A DNA stretch of 64,000 bases, taken from Chrysemys picta bellii. Taxonomy: Eukaryota > Chordata > Testudines > Emydidae. How positions within the stretch are numbered: the first letter of the stretch is position 1; every line of letters begins with the position of its first letter. Where the stretch lies: contig NC_088798.1 of NCBI RefSeq assembly GCF_011386835.1, forward strand, positions 8,432,001 through 8,496,000, given 5' to 3'. Below the pieces are notes generated by a model. The model was not told the origin of the DNA. It saw only the letters and a program-made list of their open reading frames with translations, and made no database searches. Both the position numbers and the translations under genes were made by a program. Below are positions 56,082 through 64,000 of the stretch, piece by piece.

Positions 56082-56306
56082 GCATGATCCAGTAGATAGA
56101 AAATGGGGCTCAGAACAGTCCTGAGTTTCATATCAAACTCTATCACTGCCTTGCTGTGTGGCCATGGACAAGTTATTTAACCTTGCTGGACCTCGTTTAC
56201 TCCTATAAAATTGGGATAACGATATTACTCCCATCTGAATAGTGCATTGAGAGCTATGGATCAGAATAGCTATTTAAGGGCTAAGCACTATTTATTACTA
56301 TTATTA
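56082..56306 (+). mobile_element. MIR SINE
   Basis: 'ccagtagatagaaaatggggctcag' (head), 'ttgctgtgtggccatggacaagttatttaaccttgctggacctcg' (core) and 'taaaattgggataacgatattactcccatctg.. aagcactatttattactattatta' (tail) follow MIR order across most of the element. Confidence 0.75.
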
Positions 56307-57112
56307 AAACTGAAAGATTTGCAATGGATCTGCAAATGAAACAATATCTAATTATTTCTTTATATTACCCAGCCAAGATAAACTGAACTTACTTTTGTAA
56401 AATTGGAATTAATAACTTACTCTCCCTTGCTTATTTTTTTCTCTTAGTTAACCTTATAACTTTACCCTCCTACACCAAGAAAATTGGCAGTAATGGAGCA
56501 AAATATCCATTTCCAGGAGGATGTATACAACATGTTTATAAAAGCTACTGAAAGATAAAATATGCAAAAAGTTTAATGAAGGAAGCTAGAAGGCTGTGGA
56601 CTTGAAGTTCCAATGTATCACAGGCTGAAATTTATAACAGGCACTGCAAATGATAACACTAAATTTTGAAAGTTGATATAAATAATTTGCAAGCAACCTG
56701 ATGTTCTCATTCTCAGATTGGAGATTTTGTGGTGCAAAGGATTAATGTAAAACCCATTCACGATGGGCAGGGGGTGAATCAAACTGCCAATAGCAGAAAG
56801 TTCATTCAGTAGTTTGCAAGTGAACAGCAACTGATGTGGCTCCTAAAAGGAGCGGAGGCAGTAACAGTTGGAATGAAACAATGGGAAGCCACCTCTTCCC
56901 AACTACCTGTGCCTTGGAGAGCCAAAAATCTAAGATCCAGGGGAGTTCTGACTTGTCTTGGACTAGAAAAGTGAGACCCAAGGGTCAGATTTGTGCACTT
57001 ACAGTATCTGTAACGGATGCTTTGTTTCCTTTTTGATTTAAGAAGTTCACTTAATTCAAAAGTCATAAGAAAACAGAGCTTCAAGCATTTCTGGGCTCAG
57101 CCATACCCACAC
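56307..57112. other. Unassigned sequence
   Basis: AT-rich. ORFs at 56806-57084 (minus) and 56836-57036 (plus) overlap and are unsupported. Confidence 0.4.
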
Positions 57113-57450
57113 TCAATTTTTAAAAGAGCAAGGTAGTTGCATTTATTTATTTATTTTGCAGAGTACTATAAAATGTACAGAACATCTTCATTTTACAGTT
57201 GCTTGGTCCTCCCACCCTCGCTACTGAGGTTCTTCACTCATTGCACAGGACCCACGTGTACTATGTTTAAATGGGATCTTTTGGCCTGAAGGTCATTACC
57301 ATATCCTGGAAATCCCTCTTGACCATCTCATGCTTTGTGGCATAGACTCAACATGTGAAGTTGGCCTTCAACGGATTCCTGTCTTGGTGTTTGACTTTGG
57401 GATTAAGAACCTTTAACTATGTGTCACCTTTTAAGATCTAGAATGATCTT
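57113..57450 (+). repeat. Unclassified repeat, right arm of a distant inverted pair
   Basis: Plus-oriented partner of 51868-52226. It ends at 'ctagaatgatctt' and is followed within a few bases by a CR1 3' tail that its partner lacks. Confidence 0.8.
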
Positions 57451-57451
57451 A

Positions 57452-57507
57452 TGATTTAGAAGACCTCTCGAGGTCCCTTCCAGTCCTACCATTCTATGAT
57501 TCTATGT
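57452..57507 (+). mobile_element. CR1 LINE extreme 3' end
   Basis: 'gatttagaagacctctcgaggtcccttccagtcctaccattctatgattctatg', the last bases of CR1 with the ATTCTATG octamer repeated. A very short 5'-truncated insertion, or the tail of a longer element whose body is unrecognised. Confidence 0.85.
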
Positions 57508-58914
57508 ATATCCAAATAAAATGACTGTTATGCTCAGAGCTTTTGAAAAGTTATTGTTTGAGAGCAGTCTGAATTCTTCCACTGGTCCTAATTACATCAG
57601 GAGCAGAACATGGCTCTTCAGCAAGAGAAGATATACTGAGGAAACCATTAAAGCCATATAAGAAATATTACATTTTGATGTATTACATTATTTGCGCAAA
57701 TTAAGAAAAATTAAATAATTCCACTATTTTTAGAGAAATGTTGTCAACAGGGTGGGAAGTAACGACCTCTTGGCTTTCTTTGTGAATGATTAATTAAAAG
57801 AAAAAGTTAATCAAGATAAACTTCTGCACCTGCCTAACATAGGACTGAAAGTTTATCATGTCTAAATATGTTTCTCATACATTTACTGCAAATTAGTTTT
57901 TGAAAGTGAATTTCAAGGTCTAGCGATTCTGAGGTTCACTAACTCAGTTTTCATTAAGTTTTCACAAATGATCTACTGTAGCATTATTCTTTTATAGTGG
58001 TGCAGATTTAAGGCCCACTATGAAAAGCAATTATACTGTCAGAAAAGTGTATTTTGACTTATTAAAAAATTGAAAGGTTTCAGAAAACTATTTATTCTGG
58101 TGCTCAGTGGGAGTGTATGTTGACAGTGCTCTGGAAGAAAGCATTTTTCTCCTGCATATCTCTCACCTTCTTCTAATCAGGCCTTTATGCGGAGCACTTG
58201 AGAAAGCATCACTTGGTAAATATTCACAAATAATTTAAAGTCAACAAACACAGGCTACTTTCTGATTCCAACCCAGAAATGGTCAGTTTTATTTATTTTG
58301 CTGGTTTCATTACATAGTTTGAATCAAGTTATAGCAAGGATGTACAGGGATTGGTTAAAAGTACAGTGACTTCATTTTATTATATATTAAAGATGTTTAA
58401 AGGAAGGTCAGCTATTAAGCAGTCTGATGAGTAGCATGACTCATGTCAAGACGTACTTTTGGTCTAAAATTGCGTGGGCCACTTGTTTTAACTGTACTGC
58501 ATTAACTCTTTTCTATTACCTCATTATCTACCACGCTGTAGCACAATACTCTAATTATGTTTGAAATCCATTTCAGCAGTAAATGTTCATCTAAAATACC
58601 TATGACTCAGAGAATTACCATAATTTCGTCTTCTGTAGTAAGGTCTTAAAATATCTCAAAATATGAGCAAATGATCTACACATTTCTCCCGGCACTGACC
58701 AACCAGATCCTGGGGACAGGCATGTAGGAGAATATATGGCTACTTGTCAGCTGACTTCCTCCTCGGCACAAGAGGGTGGAATAGGGGTAGGGAGGGGCCG
58801 AGAATGGGTGGAGCCTTGACTGGCACCCTACCCCTTGTTACATAATGGCCAGAACAGCAGCTCATGGGGGAAGTATGGGAAGTATTGTGACTCAGTGGGG
58901 TTCCTCTCCTTGGG
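57508..58914. other. Unassigned AT-rich sequence
   Basis: No recognised repeat. 57770-57830 is rich in TTAATTA/TTAATCA words. No gene. Confidence 0.45.
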
Positions 58915-59121
58915 TGGTGCAGCTTTCATCAAAAATTCCTTTCATTTTTTTTTGGATTTTCATCCCAAAAACTGGCAACTGAAAGCCTAACTTTTTTTCC
59001 TAGCTTGTGAAAATAATGTAATACATTAAAATGTAATCTTTTCACAAAAATTTCCAGGTAGTCAAAAAGCCATTTTCCGCTGGAAAAAAGTTTAGATGGA
59101 ATTTTTTCAACCAGCTATAGA
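58915..59121. repeat. TTTTC-rich interspersed repeat, right terminus
   Basis: 'atttttttttggattttcatccc.. ccattttccgctggaaaaaagtttagatggaattttttcaaccagctatag' is the opposite terminus of the family at 17391-17770 (inverted AGCTGGTTGAAAAAATT end). Confidence 0.5.
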
Positions 59122-59788
59122 CCTCACGCAATCCCTTTATCGGGGCTGTATCTAAAGTCACAGTCTAGCCCATCATTTATTACACATATTATTGCAACTA
59201 AACAATTACAACAACACTGTACTTTCCCCATTTTATTTCATAGCAGTGCTATCATTTTGTTCATCAGTCACACCTAACGTACAGAATAGAGTGAAATTCT
59301 GTCAGAATATTAAGATGGCATGTATGGTATGCATTGGCTCCATCAGATATTGTTTAAAATGGCCGTGTGTTCATTTTTTCTTATTATTGACTTCCTTAAT
59401 TATATTGACCTTGCAGGTTACAGAGTGCTAATATGCAGGCTATAAAATTCATTATATACATAAGAACCTTTAATCCGAAGAGGTTTAAAGAAGCAACAGA
59501 ACGAGCTGTTCAATATACAAAAGTGTGACTTGCAAAAGTTTTTGGTGTTGAACAAAAAATGTCAGTCGGATCCAATTCTTTAGTAGCTGTTGGTAATTGT
59601 TTATTTTCTCTATTTAACTACTAAGGGCCTGATCCTGCACAATGTATGTGAGTACACTGATACGGCTTATCATAACTCTGCCCCTCCAGGCTCATGGTAC
59701 ATTTTTCCACTCTCATTGTAGATATAAATCATTTCCCACTGTAACCTGGTATAGCCATTTCTTCAAGAGCTGTGGCAAATATCATTTA
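59122..59788. other. Unassigned sequence
   Basis: Nothing recognised. No coding signal. Confidence 0.4.
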
Positions 59789-59796
59789 AAGGCAGC

Positions 59797-60053
59797 CAGG
59801 GCAGCCCAGAGGATTCAGGGGACCTGGGGCAAAGCGGGGGAGCTGCGGCGCTTGTACTCACCCGGTGGCGGTCCGGGTCTTCAGCGGCATTTCAGTGGCG
59901 GGGGGCCCTTCAGTCCCTCCACGTCTTCGGCAGCACTGAAGGACCTGCCGCGGAAATGCCGCTGAAGACCCGGCCGCCGCTGGGCCAGGGCTCACGGGGC
60001 CCCTGTGGGGCCCGGGGCAAATTGCCCCACTTGCCCCACCCTGGGTGGCCTTG
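59797..60053. mobile_element. hAT-type nonautonomous element, 257 bp
   Basis: Termini CAGGGCAGCCCAGAGG and (reverse complement) CAAGGCCACCCAGGGTGG are imperfect inverted repeats. They are flanked by a perfect 8-bp target duplication AAGGCAGC (59789-59796 and 60054-60061). The interior holds a perfect 19-bp inverted repeat, GGGTCTTCAGCGGCATTTC (59875-59893) and its complement at 59953-59971, giving a long hairpin. No transposase. Confidence 0.9.
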
Positions 60054-60061
60054 AAGGCAGC

Positions 60062-60737
60062 ATCATAAACAAAGTATTTTTTTCAACCTCTAAAGCAAAT
60101 AATTCACTCACTTTGTGCCTTCCTGCCTCTGAATCCTGCTTCTTTAAATGACTTAATGGCAAGAACTAGCAAAAATGATCTTTTATCTGATGTCAGTGAG
60201 TCAAGCGAAGCTATGGTGTCAGTCACCTTGGAGCAGGCTGGAAGAAATACGATGCACTAGATTCTGCCACTGATTTTTTTCTTTTTGATATCTACATTAT
60301 TCAAAAAAAGAGCTCAAGTATCTTTCAGGGCAGGTACATTGTCTGATTGTCCCACTAAAAGGAAGACTGAGTAGTGAAGAGAAATAGAGAGAGGGTTTAA
60401 TTCTACCTCATCTGAAATAGCAGCATGGGGGAAACACATCATCACCATGTAGGAGAAACCCAGGTTTATAAATGATCCTATATCTTTGTCCCTACTACTG
60501 ACATTTTTTCCAGTTATTTTCCACTTACACTTTGTCACTCTTCTGGAGGCTACTGAAATAGTAGTAGTGTCTTTAAAAACATTTTTTACTTGTTCGTGCT
60601 ATAATAAATCTAGAGCACTAGATACATGAGCTGGACCCTCAAAAGCAACCAGTAGGGTCATATTCTTTATTTGAAAATAGCAAATGTTTTTATCTTTGGA
60701 CAGTGAGTATTTTAATACATATAATTGCTGGTAAATA
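60062..60737. other. Unassigned sequence
   Basis: No recognised repeat or gene. Confidence 0.4.
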
Positions 60738-60910
60738 ATCATAGAGACAGAAGAGACATGTTAGATCACATGTTCCATTCTCACTTGGCAAGTCCTTTAC
60801 AGCATTTTCCCCATCTCCAGTTGAAATTCAGTGGTGGGGCTTAGACCACTTCTTTGGGAAGTTATTCCACAGTGTGATCTCTCCTTAGGAAGTTTTTCTA
60901 AACAAGACCC
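60738..60910 (-). mobile_element. Old CR1 LINE 3' end
   Basis: 'aatcatagagacagaagagacatgttagatcacatg.. agaccacttctttgggaagttattccacagtgtgatctctccttaggaagtttttctaa' is a diverged reverse complement of the CR1 C-terminal and 3' UTR region. The octamer tail is at 60738-60750. Confidence 0.65.
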
Positions 60911-61157
60911 TCCCTTAAGACTGTCACTATTCCAGTCGAGCTCCCCTCATGGCCACGCACCAGACTAATGTGAGGAGATCCAGCTGCTGAATCCCCAAGT
61001 GTTTTAAGCCTCTGGTGTTTGAATGGAGTCCAGACACTGCTGTTGTATGAAGGCTCTGGCCATATGCTTAGAGTGCAGACCTTCTATTAGGCACTCCCTC
61101 CTGAGAGCTGTGATCACGTTCCCCACTGAGAAGCCCAGCCTCTAGAACCAGCGCGGA
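60911..61157. other. Unassigned sequence between CR1 and hAT
   Basis: Short unique segment. Possible decayed CR1 continuing from 60910. Confidence 0.35.
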
Positions 61158-61165
61158 CTCCTCAG

Positions 61166-61627
61166 CAAGGCCGGCTCTGGCTTTTTTGCCGCCCCAGGCA
61201 AAAAAGCCTCCCGCCACCCCCCGCCCCCGGCGGGGAGCACGGCAGGGGAGGGTGCCGAGCCCGGCCGTGGGCCCGCTCTCCCCGGCGGCCAGAGCACCGG
61301 GGGGAGAGCGGCGAGCCCGGCCGGGGCTCCACTCTCCCCGGTGGCCAGAGCGCTGGGAAGAGGGCGGAGAGCCCGGCCGGGGCTCCGCTCTCCCCAGCGC
61401 TCTGGCCGCCGCGGAGAGCGCCGGGGGGAGGGCGGCGAGCCCGCCGCGGCTCCGCTCTCCCCGACCGGCTGGAGCGCTGGGGGAGGGCAGCGAGCCCGCT
61501 GTGGCTCCACTCTCCCCGGCGGCAAGCCCAGTCGTGGCCCCGCTCTCAGGCCGGAGTGCCACGCCTCCCCCCTCCAGGTGCCGCCCCAAGCACATGCTTG
61601 GTGGGCTGGTGCCTGGAGCTGGCCCTG
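61166..61627. mobile_element. hAT-type nonautonomous element with CpG-rich tandem array, 462 bp
   Basis: Termini CAAGGCCGGCTC and (reverse complement) CAGGGCCAGCTC are flanked by a perfect 8-bp target duplication CTCCTCAG (61158-61165 and 61628-61635). The right 50 bp, inverted, match the left end of the 17824-18012 element, so the two belong to one family with different interiors. The interior is a tandem array (see 61255-61555). No transposase. Confidence 0.9.
61255..61555. repeat. CpG-rich tandem array inside hAT element
   Basis: About five variants of a unit of roughly 55-65 bp: 'cgagcccggccggggctcc.. ctctccccggcggccagagcgc.. ggggggaggg'. Extremely rich in C+G and CpG. The array keeps several frames open on both strands (ORFs of 114-175 codons at 61068-61685), so these ORFs are compositional artefacts. 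Confidence 0.85.
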
Positions 61628-61635
61628 CTCCTCAG

Positions 61636-62160
61636 ACCCGCCTCATAGCTTAAACACACCCTCCCTCCCAGAACTCCTGCCATAGAGAGTTCTGAGCTCA
61701 CTTTACCTCTACCAGGCAGCCTTTGCACAGGACTCTAAATCCATTGCTCTATACTTAATCTAATTAAGCTCTACGCAAAAATTATTTCCCTGCCACAGGT
61801 TCCTCACCACTGCAATGCAATCTTTGGGTCAGAATCAGTCTTCTCCTTGTGAGACCCTTTTAAACTCTGCTACACTGCCTCACTCTTTATCCTGGTAACT
61901 TTTCACTCCTCAATTTTCCCCCTCCCTGCAGACAAGTAGGAGGAAGTATATTCTCTCAGGTCTTAGCATATCTAATCTCTGGAGAAAACACAGTTGGCTA
62001 AAGTACTCTCCACTGTCCCTAGCTGGGTGGATATATGCTAGGCACTGTCAGCCCATGGTAGATGCACATAAATAGAGGAACATTCCATGATACAATAATT
62101 TCCGTAGCAACAACTTAATAAAACTTTGTACACAGTTTCCCCAAATCATCACAAAAATAC
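61636..62160. other. Unassigned sequence
   Basis: Pyrimidine-rich in part. No recognised repeat or gene. Confidence 0.4.
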
Positions 62161-62284
62161 ATTCATAGAATCACAAAATCATAGAAACATAGGACTGGAA
62201 GGGACTTTGATAGGTCAGCTAGTCCAGTCCTCTGCACTAAGGCAAGATTAGGTATTATGTAAAACATGCCTGACAGGTGCCTGA

Positions 62285-62608
62285 CTAACCTGTTCTTAAG
62301 AATCTCCAATGACAGAGATTCCATAACCTCCCTAGGTAATTTGTTCCAGTACTTAAACTTACAGTTAGGAATTTTTTCCTAATGTCTAACCTAAATCTCC
62401 CTTGATGCAGCTTAAGCTCACTACTTCTTGTCCTGTCCTCAATGGACAAGAAGAACAATTTATTACCCTCCTCTTTATTACAACATTGTACGTACTTGAA
62501 AACTGTTATGCCTTCCCCCCCCCGCCCCAATCTTCTCTTCTTTAGACTAAATAAATCCATTTTTTTCACTCCTTCCTCATAGGTCATGTTTTCTAGACTT
62601 TTAATCAT
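62285..62608 (-). pseudogene. CR1 ORF2 C-terminal remnant
   Basis: 'IKSLENMTYEEGVKKMDLFS' and 'LKLHQGRFRLDIRKKFLTV' match the C-terminal tail at 31051-31419 and 18016-18182. The end is frameshifted relative to the others. Confidence 0.8.
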
Positions 62609-62803
62609 TTTGTTGCTCTCCTCTGTATTTTCTCCAGTTTATCCACATCTTTCCCAAAGTGTGGTGCCCAAAACTGGACACACTACTGCAGTTGAAGCCT
62701 TATCAGTGTAAAATACAGTGGAAGAATTACTTCTCGTACTCTTGCAACATCTCAGAATAACATTTGCTTGTTTTTGCAACAGTATTACATTCTTGACTCA
62801 TAT

Positions 62804-63052
62804 TTAGTTTGTGATCCACTGTAACTCCACATCCTTTTCTGCAGTACTCCTTCCTAGGCAGTCATTTCCAATTTTGTATTTGTAAAATTGATTATTCCTT
62901 TCTAAGTGCAGTATTTTGCATTTGTCCTTACTGAGTTTCATTCTATTTATTTCAGACCATTTCTCATTTGTCAAGATCATTCTGAATTCTAACCCTGTCT
63001 TCCAAAGCATTTGCAACACTTCCCAGCTTGTTATCTTCCACAAACACTCCAA
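62804..63052 (-). pseudogene. CR1 ORF2 thumb-region remnant
   Basis: 'KLSKDKCKILHLERNNQFYKY' and 'GNDCLGRSTAEKDVE' match the segment just after the FADD box in the 31526-32002 copy. The FADD box itself is lost here to substitutions and frame breaks near 63050-63110. Confidence 0.8.
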
Positions 63053-63245
63053 TGTACTCCTAGGCCATTATCCAAATTATTTACAAAGATATTGAATAGA
63101 ACTGGACCCAGATCCCCGAGAGACCCCACTCGATATACCCTTCCAGTTTGACTGCAAATAATTTATAACTACTCTCTGAGTACAGTTTTCCAACCACTTG
63201 TGCACCCATTTTATAGTAGGTTCATCTAGGCTATATTTCCTATGT

Positions 63246-63776
63246 TTATGAAAAGGTCATGTTAGTGTGAAAAACCTTACTGAAGTCAAGAAATATCACA
63301 TCTACTGCTTCCTCCCTACCCAGAAGGCTCGTTACCTTATCAAAGAAGAATATTAGGTTGGTTTGACATGATTTGTTCTTGATAAATCTATGTTTACTGT
63401 TGCTCATCACCTTATCTTCTAGGTGCTTACAAGTTGATTGTTTGATTATTTGATCAATTATCTTTCTGGGTACCAAAGTCAAGCTGACTGGTCTATTATT
63501 TCCTGGGTTATCCTTACTCCCCTTTTTATAGAGAGGCACTATAGTTGCCCTTTTCCTCTGGGATCAATCCCATCACCACAAGCTCTCAGAAATAATCGCT
63601 AATGGCTCAGAGATCTCTTCAGCCAGTTCCTTAGGTAGTCTACGATGTATTTCATCTGGCCCTGCCAATTTGAAGACATCTAACTTGTCTAAGTAATTCT
63701 TAACTTGTTCTTTCCTTATTTTAGCCTCAGATCCTACCTCATTTATGTGCTGACATTCAATATGACAGCCATCCAA
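63246..63776 (-). pseudogene. CR1 ORF2 reverse-transcriptase remnant, N-terminal half
   Basis: Two open segments. 63573-63776 holds '[20 protein letters not shown]' and '[15 protein letters not shown]'. 63246-63539 holds 'PLYKKGSKDNPGNNRPVSLT', 'STCKHLEDKVMSNSKHRF' and 'VDVIFLDFSKVF', the last carrying the first catalytic Asp of the polymerase. A frame break separates them. The FADD half is not intact in the following segments. Confidence 0.85.
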
Positions 63777-64000
63777 TCACTGCTAACCTTTTTGGTGAAA
63801 ACAAACAAGAAAGGCACTTAACTCTTTGTCTATTGCTGCGTTTCCTGCTATTGTCTTTCCCTCCTCACTGAGTAATGGCCCTACTCTGTCATTGGTCTTC
63901 CTCTTGCTTCTAATGTATTTGAAAAATGTTGTCTTGTTATCATTTATGTCCCTAGCTAGTTTAATCTTGTTTTGTGCCTTGGCCTTTCTAATTTTGGCCC

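Larger units (their letters stand above)
62161..64000 (-). mobile_element. CR1 LINE, runs past the window end
   Basis: The 3' octamer tail (TCATAGAATCACAAAATCATAG on the plus strand) is at 62161-62190. Reading leftward on the minus strand from 64000: '[17 protein letters not shown]' near 63998-63945, the linker region before the polymerase; then reverse-transcriptase blocks; then the C-terminal tail. It parallels 30977-32595 closely but extends further 5'. Frame breaks are frequent. Confidence 0.9.

Noticed and set aside
61068..61685. ORFs of 114-175 codons on both strands, Arg/Pro/Gly-rich
   Set aside because: Compositional artefacts of the CpG-rich tandem array; open in several frames at once.
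1..64000. CRISPR arrays, operons, prophage or bacterial genes
   Set aside because: The repeats are eukaryotic transposable elements. No regularly spaced direct repeats and no tightly packed ORFs are present.

Overview
The window is noncoding DNA from a large vertebrate genome, most likely a turtle. The evidence is its repeat content. It has CR1 LINEs with degraded reverse-transcriptase ORFs and octamer 3' tails, Penelope-like elements (one with a GIY-YIG remnant), MIR-type SINEs, and many small hAT-type elements. It also has palindromic MITEs and an LTR that I recognise from chelonian genomes. The species call rests on recall of these families; the family structure itself is read from the sequence. 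I found no complete protein-coding gene, no rRNA, no functional tRNA and no CRISPR array. The region looks like a gene desert or a very long intron. The only gene-like signal outside repeats is one weak candidate exon of 50 nt at 1022-1071.

Layout. 1-10 kb: mostly unassigned sequence with MIR and ancient repeats, a palindromic MITE, a large G-rich hAT element (4196-5047), a tRNA-like SINE (6615-6796) and an LTR-like block (about 7030-7573). 10-20 kb: an inverted pair of Penelope tails at 10.0-10.2 kb, a second inverted tail at 16.1 kb, and a hAT element abutting a CR1 3' end at 17.8-18.3 kb; the rest is unassigned. 20-30 kb: a CR1-like tail, a nested composite repeat at 24.5-25.4 kb, a 42-bp palindrome at 28.5 kb and a truncated MITE at 29.4 kb. 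30-40 kb: a long CR1 on the minus strand (30977-32595), then a complex locus at 34.7-39.4 kb. There a 1.4-kb segment exists in two copies, and the first copy interrupts a CR1. 40-46 kb: almost repeat-free. 46-62 kb: nested insertions into ancient palindromes, a solo LTR with a 4-bp duplication (48340-48995), several hAT elements, the best Penelope remnant (53221-53883), and a 340-360 bp inverted repeat pair (51868-52226 and 57113-57450). 62161-64000: a second long minus-strand CR1 that runs off the window.

Four hAT insertions have perfect 8-bp target duplications read directly from the sequence: AACACAAC, AAGGCAGC, CTCCTCAG, and AGCCTGAG (present in both duplicated copies). A fifth, Charlie-like insertion has 7 of 8. 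Nothing here behaves as a set of cooperating genes. The interest lies in how mobile elements nested, duplicated and inverted, and in a few structured sequences.
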